From: Limnobacter sp.
GTDB taxonomy: Bacteria > Pseudomonadota > Gammaproteobacteria > Burkholderiales > Burkholderiaceae_B
NCBI GenBank assembly: GCA_029866125.1
Contig: JARWZZ010000012.1
Location: 1 to 64,000, forward strand
Length of the DNA: 64,000 bases
Direction: 5' to 3'
The position numbers were made by a program, and so were the translations under genes. Shown piece after piece: positions 50,619-59,815 of this stretch. Positions within the stretch are counted from its first letter, which is position 1, and each line of letters begins with the position of its first letter. The notes under the pieces were generated by a model that was given only the letters and a program-made list of their open reading frames with translations, did no database searches and was not told the origin of the DNA.

Positions 50619-51766
50619 TGTGATTGTTCTAGAATTACGCTACTGGGCAAATTCACGACCCGCGCTTCCAGCCACTCTGCATTTGTCAGATCTCCCCTCA
50701 TGCAATTGGCATACATGGGTAGTTTGTTCATCAGCGTCCAGATGGGCCGTGTCATAACACCATTTTCATTGGTGGTTTTTAGCAGGTCATCGCGTTGGTC
50801 GGCATTCTCACACACCACCGCATTCAACCAATAATTCGAACGGCAATCTTCGGGTTCGATAAAAAATCGTAAATTGCTGTTTTTTAAAAATTCGCAGTAC
50901 CGTTTGGCGAGATTACGTTTTGCTTCGATGAATTTATTCAGCTGTTCCAGCTGGGCACACCCCAGTGCTGCATTCAAATTGGGCATTCGGTAGTTGTAAG
51001 CCACTTCGTCATGCACAAATTCATAGGGGTGGGGGCGTTTTCCGGTGGTCGTCAAATGCTTAGCTTTGGCTCCAAGCGCCGCATTGGTCAAAATCATGCC
51101 CCCCCCACCTGTGGTCATTACTTTATTGCCGTTAAAGCTCAATGTGCCCAATAAACCAATCGTGCCTGTGTGTCGGCCTTTGTAGTAACTACCTAGAGAT
51201 TCGGCGGCGTCTTCAACCAGCTGAATATTCCAGTGACTGCAAACCTTTACCAGTTCGTCCAGTTTTACTGGGTGCCCAAATGTGTGCATAGGTAAGCAAG
51301 CCCTGATTGCCCTTGCGTCAACTTTGGCGCGGCAAATGCCTTCTTCGTCCAGTTGAGCGTTATCTTGCAGCCAACGTTCCATTGCTGCTGGGGAAAGTCC
51401 CATTGTGTCCAAGTCAACATCCACAAACACGGGCTCAGCGCCGCAATATCGAATGGCATTACAAGTGGCAACAAAAGTAAGCGATTGCGTGATCACGAGA
51501 TCACCTTCTTTTACCCCAGCCAACATTAAGGCTACATGCAATGCGGCCGTTCCATTGACTACTGCGATCGCTTTTTCTGCGCCAGTATGTTTGGCAATGT
51601 CACTTTCGAAACGGTCAACATAAGCCCCTACGCTGGATACAAATGTGGATCGAATGGTGTCCAAAACATACTCCTCCTCACGGCCAGTGAACACTGGTGC
51701 GTGAAGAGGAATAAATTCCTTTGTTTGGTATTGCTCGCGGATAAATTCGACTAACTGTAGAAACAT
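50615..51766 (-). CDS. legC: LegC-type PLP aminotransferase
   Basis: A 383-residue DegT/DnrJ/EryC1/StrS family aminotransferase. ITQSLTFVATCNAIRYCGAEPVFVDVD (about 92-118, quoted from the usual T-F-x-A-x-x-N-A-I region) and VEDAAESLGSYY (about 186-197) carry the PLP contacts. TLSFNGNKVMTTGGGGMI holds the Schiff-base lysine (NGNK, about residue 215). It transfers an amino group to C4 of the LegB keto sugar. The gene is 7 bp from LegB and overlaps LegH. Confidence 0.92.
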   Translation of the reverse strand: MFLQLVEFIREQYQTKEFIPLHAPVFTGREEEYVLDTIRSTFVSSVGAYVDRFESDIAKHTGAEKAIAVVNGTAALHVALMLAGVKEGDLVITQSLTFVATCNAIRYCGAEPVFVDVDLDTMGLSPAAMERWLQDNAQLDEEGICRAKVDARAIRACLPMHTFGHPVKLDELVKVCSHWNIQLVEDAAESLGSYYKGRHTGTIGLLGTLSFNGNKVMTTGGGGMILTNAALGAKAKHLTTTGKRPHPYEFVHDEVAYNYRMPNLNAALGCAQLEQLNKFIEAKRNLAKRYCEFLKNSNLRFFIEPEDCRSNYWLNAVVCENADQRDDLLKTTNENGVMTRPIWTLMNKLPMYANCMRGDLTNAEWLEARVVNLPSSVILEQSQ

Positions 51767-51773
51767 GGTGGAG

Positions 51774-52754
51774 TTATACGTTGTAAATGTCCGCTTTGTA
51801 TTTGGCCAAGTTTGCTGGTTTGGTTAGCCAACCAATCGTGGCTTTTAACCCTTCCCGAATTGAGTACTCAGGTTCAAAACCGGTCAATTCACGAATTTTT
51901 GTGTTGTCACACCAAAGGCGATGTACCTCAGACTTTCCGGGTCGAATCCGTTGCTCTTCAGTGATGAACTCTACATCACTGCCCATGATGTCCTTGATCA
52001 GGTTCAGTGTATCGCCCACTGTGATTTCATAGTTCGAACCGATGTTTACCGTTTGACCGATTGATTGTTCAGAGTTTGCCAGCTGTAAGAACCCACGGCA
52101 TGTGTCTGCAACATAATTAAAATCGCGGGTAGGGGACACGTCGCCTAGTTTGATTTGTTTTTTGCCCGTCGCAATTTGAGTGATGATGGTTGGAATAACT
52201 GCGCGAGCAGATTGGCGCGGGCCGTATGTATTGAACGGTCGTGCAATCGTAAGCGGCAGATCAAAAGCGTTGTAAAAGCTCATGGCCATTGCATCCGCAC
52301 CAATTTTTGACGCACTGTAGGGTGATTGCGGCTGAAGCGGATGTTTTTCATCAATGGGTACATACTGGGCAGTGCCATACACCTCACTTGTGGAGGTATG
52401 TATTACGCGGCTTACGCCATTTTCCAGCGCGGCCTGACAAATGTTGAGAGTCCCCTTGATGTTGGTGTCGACATAACTATCCGGGGCCACATACGAGTAC
52501 GGAATAGCTATAAGCGCAGCCAAGTGATACACCGTGTCAACACCTTTTGTGATGTGCTTGCAGTAATGCGGATCACGCACGTCTCCGTTCAATACCTCAA
52601 TCTCATTCAGGCACGCTATGTCCTCCAGCCAGCCCCAGTAGTTAAAGGAGTTGTACTGTGATAAAGCTTTGACTTGATAACCCTGCTTTACAAGAAGTTC
52701 AGTGAGGTGAGAGCCAATAAAACCGTCGGCGCCGGTGATGAGTACTGTTTTCAT
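51774..52754 (-). CDS. legB: NAD-dependent 4,6-dehydratase LegB
   Basis: A 326-residue extended SDR. ITGADGFIGSHLTELLVKQGY (NAD loop) and ALSQYNSFNYWGWLEDI (about 32-48) are very characteristic of LegB; STSEVYGTAQYVPIDEKHPL and YSASKIGADAMAMSFYNAF (YxxxK) form the active site; RPFNTYGPRQSARAVIPTII closes the substrate pocket. It removes water from a GDP- or UDP-GlcNAc-type donor to yield the 4-keto-6-deoxy sugar, the first dedicated step to legionaminic acid. It is the first of the tightly overlapping leg genes, 69 bp after the MarR-type regulator. Confidence 0.93.
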   Translation of the reverse strand: MKTVLITGADGFIGSHLTELLVKQGYQVKALSQYNSFNYWGWLEDIACLNEIEVLNGDVRDPHYCKHITKGVDTVYHLAALIAIPYSYVAPDSYVDTNIKGTLNICQAALENGVSRVIHTSTSEVYGTAQYVPIDEKHPLQPQSPYSASKIGADAMAMSFYNAFDLPLTIARPFNTYGPRQSARAVIPTIITQIATGKKQIKLGDVSPTRDFNYVADTCRGFLQLANSEQSIGQTVNIGSNYEITVGDTLNLIKDIMGSDVEFITEEQRIRPGKSEVHRLWCDNTKIRELTGFEPEYSIREGLKATIGWLTKPANLAKYKADIYNV

Positions 52755-52822
52755 TCAGAGTGTTTTTTATTAAACGTCGTTATTGGTAGGGATCACTGAG
52801 GCGCTTCAACAAAGTTCAATGC

Positions 52823-53335
52823 TCAACTTTCGGTGTGCTTTATGGTGTCTAGGTTTTCTGCAGAGGTCATGTTGGTAAGGATTGCCTCATTTTTCAACGC
52901 TTCAATCTCCACCCTCAACGCCTCATACTCTTCCATTTTCCGCTTCAAAAACTTCCCCGTTAGCGCTGCCTTTTCCGCAATACCACGCGGCGTAAGCACA
53001 TACACATAGCCAAACTTATTTTTGGACTGGCTGAAGTTTTGCATCTTCACCAAGCCTTTTTCCATAAGGGCTTTCAAGCAATAGTTTAGACCGCCCACGC
53101 TGACGCCCAGCCGTTCGGCAAGTTCACGTTGGGTTAGGTCGGGGTTGGCCTCTAGCAAACGCATCACCCGGAAGTAAGTATCTTCCTGGATTTTGGATTG
53201 CCTGCTAGGCGCTTGGGCCTGGCTATCTTGATTGATGTTTGAGTTGATGGTTTTGTTGATCAACTGAGTTGATCGTCTTTGTCGATTAAAACAATCGGGC
53301 AAGCTACCGCCCGCTGTGTAGCAATCAGCAGGCAT
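52823..53335 (-). CDS. MarR-type EPS-associated transcriptional regulator
   Basis: A protein of up to 170 residues. The core (about 45-150) is the EPS-associated MarR-family regulator (TIGR04176 type): the winged-helix segment NPDLTQRELAERLGVSVGGLNYCLKALMEKGLV (quoted from its ends) and the coiled tail KRKMEEYEALRVEIEALKNE. The first 45 residues lack family match; a TTG near 53263 or an internal start may be true. Such regulators head exopolysaccharide clusters, as here, 69 bp before legB. It probably controls the leftward operon and itself. Confidence 0.85.
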   Translation of the reverse strand: MPADCYTAGGSLPDCFNRQRRSTQLINKTINSNINQDSQAQAPSRQSKIQEDTYFRVMRLLEANPDLTQRELAERLGVSVGGLNYCLKALMEKGLVKMQNFSQSKNKFGYVYVLTPRGIAEKAALTGKFLKRKMEEYEALRVEIEALKNEAILTNMTSAENLDTIKHTES

Positions 53336-53518
53336 TGGTTTGTATTAACTTGAACATTAGCACAGGCTTTTGACCGTATGAGGACACTGTGTGCGGCATA
53401 CCTCAAAATATTGAGTGGATGTCACTTCTGCGGGGTATGTAAACATGGATGCTTCATTGGCCGCAAATAATGCGGTGATTGAATTGACGATGCGGCGAAT
53501 ACCTTTCATAATCACCGC

Positions 53519-54649
53519 ATGAAAAGCGAAGATAAGCGTTACATATGGCAACAAGACGAATGGCCGCACTGGACATATGACCAAAGGCAGTTGGCACCCC
53601 TGCTCGCAGAGGTTCACCTTGCGCAGGGGCATCTGCTGGGCCGGATGCATGACCTGGGGTTGGACCTGCGTGATCAGGCAACTCTGCGTATTTTGACCGA
53701 GGATGTGCTCAAAACCAGCGAGATCGAGGGCGAGAAACTCAACCCCGACTCGGTGCGTTCGTCTGTGGCCCGACGGCTTGGTGTCGACATCGGTGCTTGG
53801 GCACCAGTTGACCGGCAGGTTGATGGGGTGGTGGATATGTTGCTAGACGCCACGCAGGGGCACAACAGTCCCCTGACCCAAGAGCGGCTGTTTGGCTGGC
53901 ATGCCGCCATGTTTCCGACTGGGTACAGCAGCCTCACTAAAATCCGGGTTGGTCAATGGCGCGACGATGCACAGGGCCCCATGCAAGTGGTTTCGGGGCC
54001 GCTGTATAAGCAAAAGGTCCACTACGAGGCCCCCCCAGCGTATCTGCTGGATGCCGAGATGGGCGATTTCCTCAGTTGGTTCAACATGAACAACCAGGAT
54101 GACCCAGTCGTCAAAGCCGGACTGGCGCACTTGTGGTTTGTAACTGTGCACCCGTTTGAGGATGGCAATGGACGGATCGCGCGTGCTGTGGGTGACATGG
54201 CGCTTGCGCGGGCTGAAAAGTCAATGCAACGCTTTTACAGCTTGTCGGCTCAAATCCAGCAAGAGTGGAATGAATATTACGACCGTCTTGAAGCCACTCA
54301 ACAAGGCGATCTGCATGTTACCGCTTGGTTGGAGTGGTTTCTTGCCTGCCTGCTGCGTGCCATCCAAGGCGCTGAGGAAACGCTGGCACAGGTTTTGGCC
54401 AAAGCGCGCTTTTGGCAGTATTGGGCTGGGACACCTCTGAATGATCGGCAGATCAAACTGCTCAACAAGTTACTCGATGGCTTTGACGGCAAGCTGACTA
54501 GCAGCAAGTGGGCGGCGATTGGAACGTGCTCGCAGGACACTGCGCTGCGCGACATCACCGAACTGCTGGAGCGCGGTGTTTTAAAAAAATCTGAGGCCAG
54601 TGGCCGCAGCACTAACTATGAATTGAGGTTGATTGCTTACCGGGCCTGA
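53519..54649 (+). CDS. Fic domain protein (AMPylase family)
   Basis: A 376-residue Fic protein. An N-terminal DUF4172-like segment (WQQDEWPHWTYDQRQLAPLL) is followed by the inhibitory helix motif T66-S-E-I-E-G71, then the full catalytic loop H211-P-F-E-D-G-N-G-R-I-A-R222, and a C-terminal winged-helix segment (about 320-370). This is class II Fic: the inhibitory glutamate is in the same chain, so no separate antitoxin is needed. Target proteins are unknown. It is divergent from the EPS regulator (183 bp) and converges with a truncated second Fic gene 8 bp away. Confidence 0.92.
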   Translation: MKSEDKRYIWQQDEWPHWTYDQRQLAPLLAEVHLAQGHLLGRMHDLGLDLRDQATLRILTEDVLKTSEIEGEKLNPDSVRSSVARRLGVDIGAWAPVDRQVDGVVDMLLDATQGHNSPLTQERLFGWHAAMFPTGYSSLTKIRVGQWRDDAQGPMQVVSGPLYKQKVHYEAPPAYLLDAEMGDFLSWFNMNNQDDPVVKAGLAHLWFVTVHPFEDGNGRIARAVGDMALARAEKSMQRFYSLSAQIQQEWNEYYDRLEATQQGDLHVTAWLEWFLACLLRAIQGAEETLAQVLAKARFWQYWAGTPLNDRQIKLLNKLLDGFDGKLTSSKWAAIGTCSQDTALRDITELLERGVLKKSEASGRSTNYELRLIAYRA

Positions 54650-54657
54650 TGGGTAGG

Positions 54658-55200
54658 TTACGTAGTCAACTTATACCACACACCACGTCCGCTACCGTAC
54701 AACTCTAGATGGTTACGTTCGATCAGGTCTCGGAAGTGCTGCTTCAAGGTGTTGCGACTGGCTCCGGTCAGTTTGATGGCGTCCATCATCGTGACGCGCC
54801 CGTGCTCTCGGGCGAATTCCACGATCTGCAATGACAGTTCGGGCAGCGCGGCCAGTACGATCCTTTCGCGCTCGACCTTATTCTCCAGACGCCGAACTTG
54901 CTCGGCCAGTGAACGCAAGAAGAACACCAGCCATGGTTGCCAGTTGGGAGTTTCCGTGCGGATGGTGCCCTGGGTCTGGCGCAGGGCCAAGTAATAAGCT
55001 CCTTTATTCAGTTCGATTACACTCTCTAGCGAGTTATAGGGCACGTAGGCGTACCCGGCCTGGATCAGCAGCAGAGTCGTCAGCACCCGGCTCAAGCGCC
55101 CGTTCCCATCCTGGAAGGGGTGTATTTCCAGAAACGCCACCACGAAGATCGCGATGATCAGTAAGGGGTGCAGATACCTGTTCTCTATCTGGTTGTTCAC
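54658..55200 (-). pseudogene. Truncated Fic domain protein
   Basis: A 180-residue open frame that starts inside the Fic fold. The catalytic loop H27-P-F-Q-D-G-N-G-R-L-S-R38 is intact, and the C-terminal winged-helix (TMMDAIKLTGASRNTLKQHF) is present. The usual 180 or so N-terminal residues, including the inhibitory helix, are missing. The GTG start at 55200 is weak and an in-frame stop lies about 14 codons upstream. I read it as a 5'-deleted relative of the neighbouring Fic gene family, not a recent copy, because the sequences differ widely. If expressed it would lack self-inhibition. Confidence 0.75.
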
Positions 55201-55411
55201 CCAAGAACCGTTGGGCGGACCCCGGCGTGTTTAGCCGCGATGCGAACTGAATTGCCCCCAGTGGAATTGACTAAGCGCTTGATGGAGATCGAGCGTTGGT
55301 TGAAAACCCACGCTAGCTAATTAATGGATTGTCCCCTGTAATCAATCACTCACATGGTGTCGTTTTGAGGGAGGTGCGTAAACTTGTTAAGCTCTGGCGC
55401 TCACTTTTGAT

Positions 55412-55951
55412 TTGGAATTACATGTGCTTCAAATAAGTCACTTGGGCCTACACAGCCGCCCACACAGCCGCCACCGCTGGAATTTTACGCTTCTTGCCAT
55501 CTGCGTCCTGTTTTCATCCATCTCGTTCGGAGCGCATGCCGTGATTTTAAAAGACCTGATTTTATTTTCTGCTGTAAAGGGCAGGGTGCTGGACCATGGC
55601 AAACCTGTTGCGGGTTTGAAGATTGAGCGATCAACCTTTTGGAACATGGAAAAATTTGCAAGACAAGAATTTACAACAACAGACGCAGAGGGGTATTTCA
55701 GCTTTCCCGAGGCTAGAGGAAGTGCTGATTTTGGATTCCTAGCCAAGCTGTTTCACGTACCTACGGTGAGTCAAAGAATATATCTGCACCAAGGGAAAAA
55801 GGAAGTTCTTTTGTATGCCAATTCGAGGGGTAACTATGAACCCAAAACAGAGACTGGGTATGAAGATATCCAAATGACCTGTGATTTTAAAAATGAAAAA
55901 TCTGAGGGTGACGGCTTTTTTGAAATTCGCTGTGAAGTGAGGAAGAAATGA
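55412..55951 (+). CDS. DUF6795-like exported protein
   Basis: A 179-residue protein. A hydrophobic segment (FTLLAICVLFSSISFGAHA, about 25-43) is a signal peptide or anchor behind a histidine-rich leader; a later start could make it a standard signal. The mature part has FSAVKGRVLDHGKPVAGLKIERS (about 53-75, quoted in parts) and DAEGYFSFPEA, which match DUF6795, a beta-sandwich of the carboxypeptidase regulatory-like kind. The stop overlaps the lipase start as ATGA, so both are translated together. Exported partner or immunity protein of the lipase is a reasonable guess. Confidence 0.72.
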   Translation: MELHVLQISHLGLHSRPHSRHRWNFTLLAICVLFSSISFGAHAVILKDLILFSAVKGRVLDHGKPVAGLKIERSTFWNMEKFARQEFTTTDAEGYFSFPEARGSADFGFLAKLFHVPTVSQRIYLHQGKKEVLLYANSRGNYEPKTETGYEDIQMTCDFKNEKSEGDGFFEIRCEVRKK

Positions 55952-57195
55952 CTACATTAGTAGCCCCATCCCTCGTTCACAAGCTCTCGTCAGTTGTTTA
56001 TGAAGCAGATCTTGCATTTAGAAATATTCAATCTAGAAATCCGAATACCTCTATCGCTCGTGTCACTAAGCTGGCAAGCAAGGATTTCTCAAAAGTACTG
56101 AGAGAGACCAACATCGAGTTTTCTTCGAATAATCTCGGTTTTATGACCTCCACCAGCGGAATGTTCCAGATCAACCTGCTCAGCGGCTTCGGCTTTGTTG
56201 CCGAAGGTGTTGCTGGTCGTCAGGGGGAGTTGATTCTGGCAACACGCGGTACAAATTTTGATCACAACAAATTCGACTTGGCCACTGACGCCAATATTGG
56301 CTTGGCTATTGGCCCGCGGGGGAACCTGGTGCATCGAGGATTCCATAAAACTTTCATGGGTTATCGGGACCAGTTGATTGACTTCATCACCGATGGTGGG
56401 CGGCGTAAACACGTCGGCACCGTTCATTGTATGGGGCATAGCTTAGGCGGTGCGTTGGCCAATTTGAATGCGTCCGCACTGCGCAGCGCGGGTTACAACG
56501 TGCATTTGTACACCATCGGTGCTCCTCGTGTAGGCCAACTCAGCTTTGCATACGACACCACAAAGATTATTCCCCCAAGCCAGATTTGCCGGGTCTGCAA
56601 CCCCTGTGACCCCGTGCCCATGGTGCCAGTATTCCCCTTCATGCATGCCTCCAAAGGCGAGTCTGAGTTTTTGATTCGAACCTCTGACAAAATCGGCCTT
56701 GAACAGCACTTGCTAAGCTCAGGTTATGCACGCATGAGCAGCCTCAATTCTTGGAGTGATTTAGCGATCCCTACGCCACTGGATATAAGCAATCAAGGCG
56801 ATTTAAACGCCTCATTGCAGAAAGTAGGAGGTGGAACCATGTTCAGCGGGTCAGCTTTACAAATTATTTCAAACGCCCTTACGCAGTTGCTGAAGCTGGC
56901 GGGTCTGGTCGCCTTGTCCAGTCTCCAATGTACCTTGAGCAATATCTTTACGGTGGTGGATGTTCTGGCAGAAGCACTCGCCAAAGTAGCCCACATGAGC
57001 ATATTGGTCTCTGAGAAAATCAAGTCGATTGTTTCTAGTTTGCTTGGATTCTTAGGCCGTGGCTTTGTTGCTGTGAAAGAGCTTTCTTACAGCTTTTTGC
57101 ACTGGGTTTTGGATATGTTTGCACGAGAAATGAGTTCCCGTGCACGCTTGGCAATGGACCGGGCTATGAGTGCGGGTGGGCGGCCAAGGCTTTAA
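55948..57195 (+). CDS. Class 3 lipase family protein
   Basis: A 415-residue alpha/beta hydrolase of the lipase class 3 family. The elbow GHSLG (163-167, Ser165) is preceded by HCM; D221 (CNPCDPVPMVP) and H254 (LEQHLLSSGY) complete a visible triad. The catalytic part ends near residue 280. The C-terminal 135 residues hold hydrophobic segments (about 297-345, SGSALQIISNALTQLLKLAGL) and an amphipathic end, with no known domain. There is no signal peptide, as in type VI secretion lipase effectors. With the coupled exported DUF6795-like protein it may be an effector-immunity pair, yet no secretion genes are in the window. Confidence 0.82.
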   Translation: MTTLVAPSLVHKLSSVVYEADLAFRNIQSRNPNTSIARVTKLASKDFSKVLRETNIEFSSNNLGFMTSTSGMFQINLLSGFGFVAEGVAGRQGELILATRGTNFDHNKFDLATDANIGLAIGPRGNLVHRGFHKTFMGYRDQLIDFITDGGRRKHVGTVHCMGHSLGGALANLNASALRSAGYNVHLYTIGAPRVGQLSFAYDTTKIIPPSQICRVCNPCDPVPMVPVFPFMHASKGESEFLIRTSDKIGLEQHLLSSGYARMSSLNSWSDLAIPTPLDISNQGDLNASLQKVGGGTMFSGSALQIISNALTQLLKLAGLVALSSLQCTLSNIFTVVDVLAEALAKVAHMSILVSEKIKSIVSSLLGFLGRGFVAVKELSYSFLHWVLDMFAREMSSRARLAMDRAMSAGGRPRL

Positions 57196-57265
57196 GCAAG
57201 AACGTGATTCACCCATCTAGATTTTGCGGATATACTTCGGGTGACCTAATAAGGGTATAAAGCAA

Positions 57266-57436
57266 ATGAACACAAAAATTAGTAAATACGGGGTTAGGCC
57301 AGTTGATCGACCCAAAATTGTAGCCAATAAAGCATTGGATCTTCGCAATGAGTTGGGCAAGCAAATTGTGCTGAGCGAAACAAAACTTGTTTTAAGAACA
57401 CACACAAAAACCTTTAAGAAACTCGCTGACATGTGA
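57266..57436 (+). CDS. Small hypothetical protein
   Basis: An open frame of 56 codons (MNTKISKYGVRPVDRPKIVA and onward) begins 11 bases after AAGGG. It is basic (many Lys and Arg) and has a short helical segment around NKALDLRNELGKQI. It lies in the 333-bp space between the lipase and fcl and is the only plausible coding frame there. I do not recognise it. Confidence 0.4.
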   Translation: MNTKISKYGVRPVDRPKIVANKALDLRNELGKQIVLSETKLVLRTHTKTFKKLADM

Positions 57437-57528
57437 TGGAACTAATCCAGTTTCCATTTGAGCGGGTTGTCGAAATCAACCTGTACATTCTCCACACCGA
57501 GCCAGGACATAAAGGCGCATTGCTCCGA

Positions 57529-58485
57529 TCACCTCACCCTCAAATACCACCCATAAGTCCTCGCCAAACCTTCCTCCAATCCTACTTTTGCCGCCCACCC
57601 CAAGCCACGCAAACGGCTAACATCCATCAGCTTTCTGGGTGTGCCGTCTGGCTTGGTGGCGTCGAATATTAAATCGCCTCCAAAACCGACCACGCGTTTC
57701 ATGGTTTCGGCCAGTTCGCGGATGGTGCAGTCCACGCCTGTGCCCACATTGATGTGGCTTAGCATGGGTTGGGTGTTGGCTTCATAAACTTGTTTGTCCA
57801 GCAGCACATGGATGCTGGCTGCGGCCATGTCGTCGACGTACAAAAATTCACGCATCGGGGTGCCTGTGCCCCACACGATTACATGTTTGTCGCCGGCCAG
57901 TTTGGCTTCGTGAAAGCGGCGCATCATGGCCGGTATCACATGGCTGTTTTCGGGGTGAAAATTGTCATTCTCGCCATACAAATTGGTGGGCATGACGCTG
58001 CGGTAGTCGCGCCCATATTGGCGGTTGTAGCTTTCGCACATTTTAATACCAGCAATTTTGGCGATGGCATAAGGCTCGTTGGTGCATTCTAAAACGCCGG
58101 TCAGAAGTGCATCTTCCCGCATGGGCTGTGGGGCCAGTTTGGGGTAAATGCAGCTAGACCCTAGGAACAACAAATCCTGAACGCCCATCGTGTGCGCGCA
58201 GTGGATGACGTTGTTCTGAATCATCAAATTTTCGTAAATAAACTGGGCAGGGTAGGTGTTGTTGGCATGGATGCCGCCTACCTTGGCTGCTGCAAGCACA
58301 ACGGCGTCGGGCTTTTCCTGCTCAAAAAAGCTCAGCACTTGAGCCTGATTGGTCAAATCCAATTCCGCATGGGTGCGGGTAACAATGTTGTTGTAACCCA
58401 ACCCCTGCAATTGGCGCACAATGGCGCTGCCAACCATGCCTCGGTGGCCCGCCACATAAATTTTGCTGTCTTTTTGAATACTCAT
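57529..58485 (-). CDS. fcl: GDP-L-fucose synthase
   Basis: A 318-residue SDR of the Fcl/WcaG family. [14 protein letters not shown] (about 13-26) is the NADP loop; [15 protein letters not shown] (about 108-122) and the Y-x3-K pair in [16 protein letters not shown] (about 136-152) form the active site; [21 protein letters not shown] follows. It epimerises and reduces GDP-4-keto-6-deoxy-D-mannose to GDP-L-fucose. It lies 28 bp after gmd on the same transcript. The pair stands apart from the main polysaccharide block, separated by the Fic/lipase genes. Confidence 0.93.
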   Translation of the reverse strand: MSIQKDSKIYVAGHRGMVGSAIVRQLQGLGYNNIVTRTHAELDLTNQAQVLSFFEQEKPDAVVLAAAKVGGIHANNTYPAQFIYENLMIQNNVIHCAHTMGVQDLLFLGSSCIYPKLAPQPMREDALLTGVLECTNEPYAIAKIAGIKMCESYNRQYGRDYRSVMPTNLYGENDNFHPENSHVIPAMMRRFHEAKLAGDKHVIVWGTGTPMREFLYVDDMAAASIHVLLDKQVYEANTQPMLSHINVGTGVDCTIRELAETMKRVVGFGGDLIFDATKPDGTPRKLMDVSRLRGLGWAAKVGLEEGLARTYGWYLRVR

Positions 58486-58513
58486 AATGGTTCCCCCCGC
58501 TTATTCCCTGCTT

Positions 58514-59632
58514 TTATTCTCTACTCACCGCCACGCTGTAACCATGCTGTTTAAGCAGCGCAGTTTGCCGGGCGGATTGCAGGTCGGTGCTCATCATTTC
58601 TTCAATCATTTCTTGCAGGGTAATTTGCGGAGTCCAGCCCAGTTTGGCCTTGGCCTTGGCAGGGTCGCCTAGCAGGGTTTCCACTTCAGCAGGGCGGAAG
58701 TAACGCGGGTCAATTTGCACAATCACATCACCCACTTTCAGGGCGGGTGCCTTGTCACCCTGGATGGCAACAACAAGGCCTTTTTCGTCCACGCCCGTTC
58801 CTTCCCAGCGCAGGCTAACGCCCAGTTGGGCTGCAGCCATTTCAATAAACTGGCGCACACTGTATTGCACGCCGGTGGCAATGACGAAGTCATCAGGCTG
58901 GTCTTGCTGCAGCATCAGCCACTGCATTTCCACATAGTCTTTGGCATGGCCCCAGTCGCGCAGGCTGTCCATATTGCCCATAAACAGGCAAGGTTCTAGC
59001 CCCACAGCAATGTTGCACAAGCCGCGTGTAATTTTGCGGGTTACAAAAGTTTCGCCACGGCGCGGGCTTTCATGGTTGAACAAAATGCCGTTGCAGGCGT
59101 ACATGCCATAACTTTCGCGGTAGTTAACGGTAATCCAATACGCATACAGCTTGGCCACCGCATAAGGGCTGCGGGGGTAAAAGGGTGTGGTTTCCTTCTG
59201 CGGAATTTCTTGCACCAAACCATACAGCTCCGATGTGGAGGCTTGGTAAAAGCGCGTCTTTTTCTCCATACCCAGGAAGCGAATAGCCTCCAGCAGGCGC
59301 AGCGTGCCCATGGCGTCTACATCAGCCGTGTATTCCGGCGCTTCAAAACTAACCGCCACATGGCTTTGCGCGCCCAGGTTGTACACCTCGTCTGGCTGTA
59401 CTTGTTGGATGATGCGGGTTAGGTTGGAAGAGTCGGTTAGGTCACCATAATGCAGCTTGAAGCGGGCATTCTCGATGTGTGGGTCTTCATAAATATGATC
59501 CACCCGCTGGGTGTTAAACAGCGAGGCTCGGCGCTTGATGCCATGCACCTCATAGCCTTTTTGAAGCAGGAATTCGGCCAGATAAGATCCGTCTTGGCCG
59601 GTCACGCCGGTAATGAGTGCAACTTTGGTCAT
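58514..59632 (-). CDS. gmd: GDP-mannose 4,6-dehydratase
   Basis: A 372-residue SDR, the usual Gmd length. [15 protein letters not shown] (about 9-23) is the nucleotide loop, [16 protein letters not shown] (about 132-147) and [15 protein letters not shown] (YxxxK) the active site, and [19 protein letters not shown] (about 183-201) the family hallmark. It makes GDP-4-keto-6-deoxy-D-mannose, which Fcl downstream converts to GDP-L-fucose. The donor could feed the exopolysaccharide, or the fucosyltransferase-like protein at 24 kb. Confidence 0.95.
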   Translation of the reverse strand: MTKVALITGVTGQDGSYLAEFLLQKGYEVHGIKRRASLFNTQRVDHIYEDPHIENARFKLHYGDLTDSSNLTRIIQQVQPDEVYNLGAQSHVAVSFEAPEYTADVDAMGTLRLLEAIRFLGMEKKTRFYQASTSELYGLVQEIPQKETTPFYPRSPYAVAKLYAYWITVNYRESYGMYACNGILFNHESPRRGETFVTRKITRGLCNIAVGLEPCLFMGNMDSLRDWGHAKDYVEMQWLMLQQDQPDDFVIATGVQYSVRQFIEMAAAQLGVSLRWEGTGVDEKGLVVAIQGDKAPALKVGDVIVQIDPRYFRPAEVETLLGDPAKAKAKLGWTPQITLQEMIEEMMSTDLQSARQTALLKQHGYSVAVSRE

Positions 59633-59815
59633 GGTCGTTTTGTAGATGTTTTAAAAGAATAGGGTGTGTGGTGAAAACCAATACTGAGGGGGTTTGAAGG
59701 GTTTTGCAAGTGAAGTAGAATGTGGGTATGTATGAAAAATCAGACTTTCAGTCATATAACTTAGTTTATGTAAGATATTAATGATTGTCATATTTGTCTT
59801 CGATTGGATTGAGCC

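Noticed and set aside
44712..52754. Sialic acid or pseudaminic acid instead of legionaminic acid
   Set aside because: LegB-type dehydratase, LegC, LegH and the CBS-containing PtmE fit only the legionaminic route; PseB/PseC/PseG features and a sialic-only NeuBCA set are absent.
55248..55322. Short rightward frame (MRTELPPVELTKRLMEIERW and onward) upstream of the DUF6795-like gene
   Set aside because: Only about 25 codons, without ribosome-binding site or known relatives; perhaps a fragment left by the deletion that truncated the neighbouring Fic gene.
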